A DNA stretch of 64,000 nt from JAJPHU01 sp035553375 (lineage in GTDB: Bacteria > Planctomycetota > Planctomycetia > Gemmatales > Gemmataceae): the NCBI GenBank assembly GCA_035553375.1, contig DATNCY010000030.1, positions 1 to 64,000 on the forward strand, written 5' to 3'. Below, in pieces: positions 41,066 through 49,058 of this stretch. A program made the position numbers and the translations under genes. Positions within the stretch are counted from its first letter, which is position 1; each line of letters opens with the position of its first letter. The notes under the pieces were generated by a model that saw only the letters and a program-made list of their open reading frames with translations, did not search any database and was not told the DNA's origin.

Positions 41066-43735
41066 TCACTTGTCCTTCGCGGGATTCTCGAACAGCTTGC
41101 GAATCTTGTCCGCTTCCGCATCCTTCTTCTGCGCTTCCAGCGTCTTGAGCAACACCGCGCGACAATCCTTGTTACGCACGTCAATCTCCATCGCCTGTCG
41201 CGCATACTTCTCGGCCTCGGTCGCCTTGCCGTCTTCCAGCAGCAAACGAGCCAACCGTAAACGCTGCTCCAATTCATCCGGATCAGTCGGCACCAGATCC
41301 TTGAGGACGCCAATGAGTTTGGTCTTATCGTCCTTCTGCGCGTACACGCGGGCCAACTGCATCAGCCAACTCGTCTCGAACGGTTCCGCCTTGCGACCCA
41401 GTTCAAATATCTCCGCCGCCTTATCGAACTCACTGGCATCGTAGTATATTTTTCCCAGCGCCAGCGCTAGGCGTGGGTCCGGATCGTCCTTGTTGAGCGC
41501 CCCTTCGAGCAGACTGCGTTCCTGGCGGACATTGCCGGCCAATCGTTCCAGGCGAGCGAGTACGTACGTGGCCTTGGGCTGTTTTTTCTTGCGTTCCAGC
41601 ACTTCCTCGGCGATTTTCCGCGCTTTCACGCGATCGCGGGCAAGGTAACGCACGGCCAATTCGGCCCCCGCGTCCAGATCGTTTTCCTTTTCGTAGGCCG
41701 TCTTCAGTTCCTCAAGTTTTCGCTTCTTCTCGACCGGCTTGCCCCGCTGCAACGGCTTGACCGCTTCCTCAACGAACGCGAGATAGCCCTTCTCGAACGC
41801 GGCCTTGTCCACCTTGCAAACGCGCTCGATAACCTCCGCCGTGCTAAGCCCCTCGCGGTACGCGGCCAGCATTTCACCAATGGCGGCCGGCCCGTACTTC
41901 GATTTGATGTATTCGACGTATAGCTGACTCTGGCAATACGCCAGGTTCCATTCCTCCTGATTGCGTGGCCGAATAAAACCGTATTCGATGTTGTCGAGGT
42001 TCATCAATTTGTTGGTCGGCACTCGTTCGAGCAGCAGTTGATTCCACAACGGCGGTCGCGCAAAACCTTCGTTGCCGACCGCCAGCCCTTCCGTCAGCCA
42101 GTGCGTGACGAGGAAATGCGTTTGTTCGAGATTGAAAATATGAACAATCTCATGGCGGAGAACGCGGCCCCAGTTGAAGGGCTTGCCGAGGTCGCGCGCG
42201 TTGGGCGACGCCATAGCGATCATCTTGCCGGTGCAAGCGCCGATGGTGTGCAGATCCGGCAGGGCGATGGTTCGACCGCTGAACATCTGATGGCTGTTGA
42301 AAACCTCAATGAGAATCGGTCCCTTGGGTCGATAAGCAAACTTCTCCGCGAGATCGGCGTAGATCGTTTCGAGATACGAGGCCATGTAATGGGCCAGGGC
42401 GCTATCGTTCTTGGGGTCGTAGCGAAGCTCGAAATGCGCGGTTTTCAGCGTTTCATACTTGTCCAGGTGACGCAGTACCTTACGCAGATTGTTGACGCGG
42501 ACGTTGAACGGATCGGACTTGAAAGCCTTATCGAGCGTCTCGCGTGCTTCCTTTTCCAATCCCATGCGCATGTAAAGTTGGCCGAGACTCTTGAGCGCTT
42601 CGGGCACATGGGGCCGCAATTGGACCGCCTTCTGAAAACACTTTTCCGCCTCGTCGAAGTAACGGCGTTCTTCGAGTCGTTCGCCCATCTCGAAATAAAA
42701 CGGACTGGGTTTGGCGTCGAATTGCTCGACTTCCTTCGTGAGCGCGGCCACCTCTTCTTTCTTGCGCTGGAAGACGAGACAGGCGGCGATGCGTCCGAGA
42801 GTGCGTTCATCGCGCGGATTGACTTTGCGAGCTTGAGCCAGTTCCTTCAGCGCAGCCTTGGCATCGCCGGAGGCCAGATGTACGTCGGCTCGCAGGCGCA
42901 GCGCCGCGGGCAACTTTCGATTGATGGCCAGCGCCTGCTCGGCGAGCCGCTCCGCCTCCTTGATCTCGAATTTCGTCAGGGCGAGCGCGCCCTTGGCGGC
43001 AATCACTTCAGCGGCATTGAGGTTGACCTTCAACGCCTTCTCGAAGGCATCGAGTGCTTCGGGCCGGTTGTATTTCTCCAACAGCAGCATGCCGGCCTGA
43101 TACTCGGCCGGCCAATAAAGTTTGTCGTACTTAATGGCGTCCTTGTACACATCGTTAAGAATGAACTCGAACTGATCGGATAGGTTGTTCCAGCGCGCGT
43201 TTTCGGCACCGGCGAGACCGACCAGTACCAGTTCCTCGGCATCCTTGATGGGATCGTCCTTCTGGTCGCGCTGCGTGTAAGTGCGCACGAACCACTTGCA
43301 CTCGGCGTCGGCTTTTTTCATGTCGCCGCGATCGCGGTAGATTTGCGCCCGCACCCAGCGCGCCAGGAACTGCTCTTTATTGGCATCGATGGCGGCGTTG
43401 GCCGCTTTCTCGGCATCGTCCCAACGGCCGCGCAGGTACAGCAATTCCGCCTGCCGCGCCAGCAGGCTGGCGTCCTTGGAATGATCCTTCAGGATCGCCT
43501 CGACGACTTCGAGTGCCTTGTCGTATTCACCCACGCTTTCGAGCGCTCGGCTAAGTCCGATGGTGGCGGCGGAACGCAGCTTGGCGTCCTTGGCCAGCGT
43601 CTCGAACTGCTCGCGTGCTTCGTCATAATTGCCGTGCAACCAGCGTTCGCGGGCCTCCTTCAAGGTTGGCTCGGCAGCCGTGGCGAACAGCGTGAAACAG
43701 GGGACGAACAGACAGGCGAGCAAGTGTTTTTTCAT
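41066..43735 (-). CDS. Exported TPR protein with gluzincin peptidase-like domain
   Basis: 889 residues. Signal peptide 1-21 (MKKHLLACLFVPCFTLFATAAE). Tetratricopeptide-like repeats fill about 25-440 and 650-880, with the AxxL..G.Y..A pattern. Between them is a zinc-peptidase-like domain (about 440-600) with HEIVH near 525 and a following LTEGLAVGNEG segment, the Glu ligand position of the gluzincins (peptidase MA-like). It is probably a periplasmic or surface protease or a protein-interaction scaffold. It is a planctomycete-typical family; the substrate is unknown. The MazG-like gene follows with a 3-base gap. It is the first gene of this transcript. Confidence 0.83.
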   Translation of the reverse strand: MKKHLLACLFVPCFTLFATAAEPTLKEARERWLHGNYDEAREQFETLAKDAKLRSAATIGLSRALESVGEYDKALEVVEAILKDHSKDASLLARQAELLYLRGRWDDAEKAANAAIDANKEQFLARWVRAQIYRDRGDMKKADAECKWFVRTYTQRDQKDDPIKDAEELVLVGLAGAENARWNNLSDQFEFILNDVYKDAIKYDKLYWPAEYQAGMLLLEKYNRPEALDAFEKALKVNLNAAEVIAAKGALALTKFEIKEAERLAEQALAINRKLPAALRLRADVHLASGDAKAALKELAQARKVNPRDERTLGRIAACLVFQRKKEEVAALTKEVEQFDAKPSPFYFEMGERLEERRYFDEAEKCFQKAVQLRPHVPEALKSLGQLYMRMGLEKEARETLDKAFKSDPFNVRVNNLRKVLRHLDKYETLKTAHFELRYDPKNDSALAHYMASYLETIYADLAEKFAYRPKGPILIEVFNSHQMFSGRTIALPDLHTIGACTGKMIAMASPNARDLGKPFNWGRVLRHEIVHIFNLEQTHFLVTHWLTEGLAVGNEGFARPPLWNQLLLERVPTNKLMNLDNIEYGFIRPRNQEEWNLAYCQSQLYVEYIKSKYGPAAIGEMLAAYREGLSTAEVIERVCKVDKAAFEKGYLAFVEEAVKPLQRGKPVEKKRKLEELKTAYEKENDLDAGAELAVRYLARDRVKARKIAEEVLERKKKQPKATYVLARLERLAGNVRQERSLLEGALNKDDPDPRLALALGKIYYDASEFDKAAEIFELGRKAEPFETSWLMQLARVYAQKDDKTKLIGVLKDLVPTDPDELEQRLRLARLLLEDGKATEAEKYARQAMEIDVRNKDCRAVLLKTLEAQKKDAEADKIRKLFENPAKDK

Positions 43736-43976
43736 GGCGGAGCATTCCGGCGGATGCGACAGAGACCACGGAGGTTAACTTAGCGGTCGCCGTGGCAAAA
43801 CGCAAGGAAACGGCCTGCTGCGCTTGGGACACGATAGAACGGGATGTGGCAATTATTCCGGGCGGCATCCATGCGCCGAATCCAGCCAGGGGCGGCGGCT
43901 TGGCAGCTATCCCGACCATCCGACCTGGATGGTGGTGGAGCGATTCTTCTTGCGCAGTTGTCTTCCCAGACCGCGT

Positions 43977-44330
43977 TTACGCGACTGCCAAAAAGTCACT
44001 CCGCCAGTCTGCCAGTCCGCCAAGAGGATACACCTTCCCGAATGAATTGCTATCTCCGTAGACCGCAATGCCGGAAACAACGGCCAGGAAAGATGGGTCG
44101 TTAATCTTTTCCGTGTAGGGGCCATCCTCGTCGGCTAGGCTTGCTGGAATGGACGTGACCGGGTAAAAGAATCCTGCGATGCAACAGCCACAAATTGCCA
44201 ATACAATTGGAACATCTTCACTCGTTTGGTCAGGGTATCTTGCGTTAGCTGGATTGGGAAATTTTAATAAGGAACCGCCACCATCCCAGCCCCGGCAATC
44301 AAACCCGATGCTCTGAAAGGGCCATTGCGG
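43977..44330 (-). pseudogene. C-terminal gene remnant, unidentified
   Basis: The frame is open on the minus strand from 44330 (a TAA lies at 44331-44333) to a TAA at 43977. It reads FQSIGFDCRGWDGGGSLL, then AGFFYPVTSIPASLADEDGPY, INDPSFLAVVSGIAVYGD. The peptide is balanced in composition, unlike the shadow frames, but it has no ATG/GTG start with a Shine-Dalgarno. It starts abruptly just where the plus-strand methylase gene begins. I read it as the tail of a truncated gene of unknown function. From 43736 to 43976 I see nothing else. Confidence 0.35.
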
Positions 44331-46916
44331 TTATGTGGATACCGCGCGAATCTCCTGCGGTTCGATTTCCGCTACGGGGACAACGCCTGCGTTCCGCTTG
44401 TCGCGTTCGCCCAGATGCCGATGGATTCTCGGTCGGCGTGTGTGGCGGTGTTAGCGGTAAACGGGGAGCCGCGAGTAGCGGTTGAAGCATGTCGGCCTCT
44501 GGGAACTCCTGTCGTATTCGTGTGCTTTAACGACACATTGCAGTGGTGGAAACAAGGGGCGGCCTCGGCCGAGTGGATCGAAAGCATCCCTTTTGGTGGC
44601 GTTGACAGCTTCTTCCAAAACCACCAAGACGATTTTTCCCCAGAAGCCGTCTATCGAGCAAAGACGCTTGGGCGAATCCGAAGCGAATACCAACTCTCTT
44701 TCGTTGACTTGGGCCTCATGCCGCTCGTTGAGGAGGAGGTCGGCGAGGCTCTGGGCCGCCTTATTGAACAGAATGTATCTGGACTCAAAACCCGACTCGG
44801 CTGGAGCGACGTGACCGACGAACAAGGTCACTGGTTGCTCAAGTCTGTGTTCTGGCTAGTGTCCGGGAAAATTCTGCGGGACAAGCAAGTTCCGCAATTC
44901 GAGGACATTGAACTCACAAACGTCGAGGATGTTTTCGCCCGCGTCGCCAAGCACTACGGCACAACCCCATTCAGGGCTGGATCGAAGCAGAAGCTGGCGG
45001 CTCTGGGGGAGTCAGCGCGGACCATCGATCAGTTCAGCAGCTTGGCTCTCACGACTACAGAATCATTGGGGTACGTTTACGAAAATACGCTGATCTCCAA
45101 AGCGACGCGTGCATCTCTGGGAACGCACAGCACACCGCCGTATCTCGTGGACTACATCGTCGGCCATCTCGCCGACTGGATCGAAGAGATTCCGGAGAAC
45201 GACCGGAGCGTTTTCGAGCCGGCCTGCGGACACGCGGGATTTCTCGTGTCCGCCATGCGACTGCTCACCCAGCTTCTTCCGCCTGAAAAGGCGATCCCGA
45301 GTCGTCGTGGTTCGTATCTTCGCAGTCGCCTTCACGGCACCGAGCGAGACCCGTTCGCGCTGGAACTCGCTCGTCTCTCTCTTACTCTCTCCGACATTCC
45401 CAATCCTGATGGATGGGACTTGCGCGTCGAGGATATGTTTATCGGTGATCGACTCGCCGAGCAAACGCGCGGAAAGACGATTCTTCTGGCCAATCCACCG
45501 TTCGAGAAATTTGCGGACCATGAAATAGCGGCGTATGCACAGGCTGACACGGAGATTGTCGTCAACAACAAAGCGACTGAGATGCTTCGCCGAACGCTTC
45601 CGGAGTTACGGCCGGGCAGCGTGTTTGGGGTTGTGATTCCTCAGACTGTACTGCATGGGGCGTTTGCCGAGGATGTGCGGCGCTACTTGATCGAGCACTT
45701 TGAACTCCGCGAAGTCTCGCTGTTTCCAGACAAGGTATTCTCGTTTTCGGATGCAGAATCGGCGGTTCTGCTAGGGCGACGGCTGCCGGAAGACTCGCAT
45801 AAGAGGACGACACTTAGGTTTCGCCGGATTCGCGAATGGCAGATGCCGAAGTTTCGTGAAACTTACGACGCGCCCAGTTCACGAACCATCGAGCAGTCAC
45901 GTTTCAGTGCGGATGTACGTTGGGACATGCGCATTCCAGATCTCGAAGAGGTTTGGCTGGCGTTGGGAGATAATCCGAAAGCGACTGCTCTTGCAGAATT
46001 TGGGATAGGGATTGTCTACCACGGAAAGGACTTACCACCGGGCGTTTCCACATACTCCGAAGAGCAATTCCCCGGTGCCTACCGTGGCTATATTCGCCTC
46101 GAACGTGGGCTGCAAATTCATCAGCTTCCAAAGCTGTACTGGATGAACCTTGAGGAAGAGTCAACCCTACGGCGGCGGGCCGGTACGACCGTTGGTGTCC
46201 CACAGGTCTTGATGAACTACGCGCGAGTCAGCCGCGGTCCGTGGCGGCTGAAAGCATTCATTGACCGTAAAGGACGACCCGTCGCCAGTGCCTTCCTTAC
46301 GGTACGTCCGCATACATGCTCCCTCGAAACGCTCTGGGCACTATTAAACTCGCCGGTGGCCAACGCATACGCATTTTGCCATCTCGGAAAACGACATAAC
46401 ATCGTCGGCGACATGCGAAGAATTCCAGTGCCCCGCAGCACGGCATTCAGCGAGATCGAGACGGCCTCTCACGAATACTTGGATGCTGCTACCGCTCGGA
46501 CCGACTCCGACGAGCTTTGTAGGCTCATGCTGCGGGTTGATGCTGCGGTGCTTCGACAGTACGCGTTGCCAGTCGAGCTAGAGCAGGCTTTACTGTCGCT
46601 ATTCACGGGCTGGGACCGCGTCGGAGTGCCCTTCAAACAGGCCCGGTACTTCCCGCCAGAGTTGAGCCATCCGATGAGTCTTTCCGATTTCATGGCTTAC
46701 GAATCGGACTGGCCGACCGCAAATCGACGAAGGGGCGAACTTGTGGACAAGGAGATTGGCGGGACGATAACCAGCGGGGAAGCTGCGGAACTCGCCGGTC
46801 TCCAGGCATACGCGGACTATTACCTGGAGAAAGTGTCGCCTCGCCCCACGCATTTCCTGGAGGAGTTGGAAAACCGCGTCTTTGGAAGCGCGACCATCCG
46901 GAAGAAGGACATGTGA
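44325..46916 (+). CDS. N6-adenine DNA methyltransferase (type I/IIG-like)
   Basis: 863 residues. The catalytic domain (about 280-560) has motif I FEPACGHAGFL near 296 and motif IV NPPFE near 390, the D/N-PP-Y/F motif of gamma-class adenine methylases. The N-terminal 250 residues (CGYRANLLRFDFRYGD, then VAVLAVNGEPRVAVEA) look like a nuclease-type or specificity module, and the C-terminal 300 residues may recognise DNA. The start is a TTG with a GAAAGGG ahead; no ATG/GTG is in frame before 44325. The 5' end may therefore be truncated. An HNH nuclease gene follows with overlapping stop/start, suggesting a restriction-modification pair. Confidence 0.85.
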   Translation: MRLCGYRANLLRFDFRYGDNACVPLVAFAQMPMDSRSACVAVLAVNGEPRVAVEACRPLGTPVVFVCFNDTLQWWKQGAASAEWIESIPFGGVDSFFQNHQDDFSPEAVYRAKTLGRIRSEYQLSFVDLGLMPLVEEEVGEALGRLIEQNVSGLKTRLGWSDVTDEQGHWLLKSVFWLVSGKILRDKQVPQFEDIELTNVEDVFARVAKHYGTTPFRAGSKQKLAALGESARTIDQFSSLALTTTESLGYVYENTLISKATRASLGTHSTPPYLVDYIVGHLADWIEEIPENDRSVFEPACGHAGFLVSAMRLLTQLLPPEKAIPSRRGSYLRSRLHGTERDPFALELARLSLTLSDIPNPDGWDLRVEDMFIGDRLAEQTRGKTILLANPPFEKFADHEIAAYAQADTEIVVNNKATEMLRRTLPELRPGSVFGVVIPQTVLHGAFAEDVRRYLIEHFELREVSLFPDKVFSFSDAESAVLLGRRLPEDSHKRTTLRFRRIREWQMPKFRETYDAPSSRTIEQSRFSADVRWDMRIPDLEEVWLALGDNPKATALAEFGIGIVYHGKDLPPGVSTYSEEQFPGAYRGYIRLERGLQIHQLPKLYWMNLEEESTLRRRAGTTVGVPQVLMNYARVSRGPWRLKAFIDRKGRPVASAFLTVRPHTCSLETLWALLNSPVANAYAFCHLGKRHNIVGDMRRIPVPRSTAFSEIETASHEYLDAATARTDSDELCRLMLRVDAAVLRQYALPVELEQALLSLFTGWDRVGVPFKQARYFPPELSHPMSLSDFMAYESDWPTANRRRGELVDKEIGGTITSGEAAELAGLQAYADYYLEKVSPRPTHFLEELENRVFGSATIRKKDM

Positions 46917-47515
46917 TGCAGGGATTCGAGTATCCAATTGAGCCACATATTAGGCAGCACGGTCCTGGTGGTTATCAGGATTACGAGAGTTACCGCGATT
47001 GGGTCCGGGATGAGTTCATGTTTCGGTGCGTCTATTGCCTGCACCGAGAGCAATGGTACGGCCGGGGAGCCACGTTCAATATCGAGCATTTTGTCCCCGT
47101 CGCCGGAGACCCACATGGGAGATTGGAATACGCGAACCTGCTTTACGCCTGCGCCACCTGCAACAACGCCAAGTGTAACATTCTCGGTGTTCCAAATCCG
47201 TGCAGCGTTGCTTTCGCAGACTGTGTCAGAATTAGGGATGATGGTCAGGTAGAGGCACTCAATGACGCGGGCGAATCGCTCGTCAAGAAATTGCGATTAA
47301 ACAGCGAGAAGAATGTTCAGCACCGATCCCGGTGGATGCGAATTCTCGCGGCGCTTCAGGCTCACCAGCCGGATCTCTACCGGGAATCCATGGCCTTTCC
47401 CGATGATCTACCGGACCTCCGGACGAAAAAATCTCCGTTGAATTCAAAGCCCGAGAGCGTCGGCGATTGCTGTTTTGCTCGGCGAGAACGTGGCGAACTT
47501 CCAGCAATCTACTGA
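46916..47515 (+). CDS. HNH endonuclease
   Basis: 199 residues from ATG 46916, overlapping the methylase stop (TGATG). The HNH-type zinc region reads CVYC-8-WYGRGATFNIEHFVPV and YANLLYACATCNNAKC, giving the paired CxxC knuckles and the catalytic histidine in the IEH motif. It is likely a restriction endonuclease that depends on the methylase for protection. It is cytoplasmic and has no signal peptide. The overlap with the methylase gene implies translational coupling. The order methylase-HNH is common in defence loci. Confidence 0.88.
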   Translation: MQGFEYPIEPHIRQHGPGGYQDYESYRDWVRDEFMFRCVYCLHREQWYGRGATFNIEHFVPVAGDPHGRLEYANLLYACATCNNAKCNILGVPNPCSVAFADCVRIRDDGQVEALNDAGESLVKKLRLNSEKNVQHRSRWMRILAALQAHQPDLYRESMAFPDDLPDLRTKKSPLNSKPESVGDCCFARRERGELPAIY

Positions 47516-47521
47516 GCGCTC

Positions 47522-47779
47522 ATGATTCGCGTCGAGGTAGCGGAGAACGACATCTGCCGAATGGTCGCCTACCCGGCTCCCACCTACGTCGTTGGCGTAC
47601 ACGAGAGAGAAGAGCGAGCGTTCATCATCTCGGTCCATGGCGCGATGGCCGAAGCGATGCCGTCGATTACCACCGCGCATGAACTGACGTGCGACACGCT
47701 CCAACGGCTCTGGGAAGAAGTTCGGGCGTTCTGGCAGGACCGCGATATGTCGCGGTCGGCATCGTCTTTCCTGGACTGA
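47522..47779 (+). CDS. Small hypothetical protein of the defence-type cluster
   Basis: 85 residues from ATG 47522, 6 bases after the HNH stop. It opens MIRVEVAENDICRMVAYPAP and has an acidic C-terminus (WEEVRAFWQDRDM). No motif is recognisable, and it has no membrane segment. It is bounded tightly by the HNH gene and the DUF4365 gene, so it is likely translated with them and may be a regulator, a substrate adaptor or an inhibitor. I do not recognise a family. Confidence 0.65.
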   Translation: MIRVEVAENDICRMVAYPAPTYVVGVHEREERAFIISVHGAMAEAMPSITTAHELTCDTLQRLWEEVRAFWQDRDMSRSASSFLD

Positions 47780-47788
47780 GGTGTAGCC

Positions 47789-48265
47789 GTGACCAACGAA
47801 TCGAAAGAGCGTTTTATCGCCGATCAGGTCCGCGCGCTCGCGACCATCATCCTCACCCGCCGAGGCGACCTGATGATCGTGGAGACGAAGAAGGACACCG
47901 GCCTGGACTTCCACGTCACCATCGACCGCGAAGACAAGCCGATGCGTCTCCTGTTCGGGGTTCTGCTTCGCGGCGTGCCGTCCCCCGTTGTGCCGGATCA
48001 CGCGAACAAGATTCTCGGCCCGACGATGGGACAATTTCAGGGGATGCGTAAGTTTACCTACCCCGTCTGTCTGTTTCTTTTTACCATGCGTGAGGAACAG
48101 GCGTTTTTCTCCTGGCTTGCCGAACCGGTCGTGAATGAAGATGTGCCGAAACTCGTTCATCACAACAAGGCGAACATCGTCTCGTTGACGAATGAGTTCT
48201 TGGACCACGTCATCCAACAGATCGTGGCCTGGTATGATGCCGTGGAAACAGTGTTGATTGCATGA
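47789..48265 (+). CDS. DUF4365 domain protein
   Basis: 158 residues, GTG start at 47789. The sequence IILTRRGDLMIVETKKDTGLDFHVTI contains a K-D/E-rich strand/turn typical of DUF4365, which has a PD-(D/E)XK-like fold. The C-terminal helices read FFSWLAEPVVNEDVPKLVHHN. DUF4365 genes are common next to restriction and other defence genes. Together with the methylase and HNH genes it could be a second nuclease or an accessory. The gene starts 9 bases after the small unknown. The reading is a family recognition from recall and not verified by search. Confidence 0.65.
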   Translation: MTNESKERFIADQVRALATIILTRRGDLMIVETKKDTGLDFHVTIDREDKPMRLLFGVLLRGVPSPVVPDHANKILGPTMGQFQGMRKFTYPVCLFLFTMREEQAFFSWLAEPVVNEDVPKLVHHNKANIVSLTNEFLDHVIQQIVAWYDAVETVLIA

Positions 48266-48421
48266 TCGTCGCCGTTTGCGCACGGGGAGCGTCTTCTCAT
48301 CCGCTTCTGCGGAGGCAGTAACAAGGATGGCCAAGTCGTGAAAAATGTCCAGATCGTTGGAGACGCGGACACCGCCTTCCCCGCGGTTTATGACGGCACC
48401 GCCGGCGATTCATCCTCCCCC

Positions 48422-48472
48422 CGCTTACGCGGGAGGCTCGCTTACGCGGGAGGCTCGCTTACGCGGGAGGGC
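48422..48472. repeat. Three tandem copies of a 17-bp repeat
   Basis: The unit CGCTTACGCGGGAGGCT is repeated three times without gaps (48422-48438, 48439-48455, 48456-48472); the last copy diverges at its end. Each unit contains the palindrome-like ACGCG. It lies between the DUF4365 gene and the small membrane protein gene and has no spacers, so it is not a CRISPR array. Confidence 0.75.
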
Positions 48473-48547
48473 TGCGCCAACATGAGAGCGCCTCTCCAGG
48501 AGTGTTCGGTTTGAAACACGCCGCCACGCCTCATAAAGTTCGTGCCT

Positions 48548-48820
48548 CTAAATGGTTCCTGAAACTTCGCCCGCCTCTGGATCGTCGGCGTGCAGCGCGC
48601 GACGGCCCAGGAAACGGCCCGCGATTACACGGAGAACCACGAGAAGCAGAAGAATCGGTCCCCAAAAGAAGGTCATCAGGAACCGAACAATACTGTGCAG
48701 GCCGTGACTATCAACTGAACCCGGCCCCAAGCCATCGCGGAGAATCCAGCAAAGGGGGCTTACCGCCACCCAGAAGAGCAAAAAGGCATTGAGCAACGCG
48801 AGTATTATTTCCCGAAGCAT
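48548..48820 (-). CDS. Small two-helix membrane protein
   Basis: 90 residues from ATG 48820, which has GGAG at 9 bases; ATG 48829 has none and a much longer frame upstream (to 49168) is unsupported. Two hydrophobic helices (about 4-28 and 48-72) are joined by a short loop (WILRDGLGPGSVDSHGL), and the C-terminus is charged. The protein is in the inner membrane; no family is recognised. It is encoded opposite the surrounding genes and stands alone. It could be a small membrane-anchored regulator. Confidence 0.5.
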   Translation of the reverse strand: MLREIILALLNAFLLFWVAVSPLCWILRDGLGPGSVDSHGLHSIVRFLMTFFWGPILLLLVVLRVIAGRFLGRRALHADDPEAGEVSGTI

Positions 48821-49058
48821 GGCGAGCATCTCCACGACGCCTAACGAAGAAAACCATCCGTCCAATTTATAATCTAGCCCGCGAATTTCCGCCCTGGGTT
48901 TTTCAGATTTTCCGCGCAACTCGTCCCGCGAATCGACTCTAATAGAGGAGAAGCGCCGGCACGGACGGTCGTCGCAGGGGAGGAATTGCCGTTGGCCGTG
49001 ATGGGGCCATTCGTCTTTACCACGGCTCCGCATGTCCTTCTCGTTCCAGGAGTCTCCC

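Noticed and set aside
43736..44290. Several ORFs of 60-90 codons in the gap before the methylase
   Set aside because: Most are overlapping shadows without start signals. Only the frame ending at 43977 has plausible composition, and it is recorded as a remnant.
48422..48472. CRISPR-like interpretation of the 17-bp triplet
   Set aside because: The units abut with no spacers between them, and no cas genes are present in the window.
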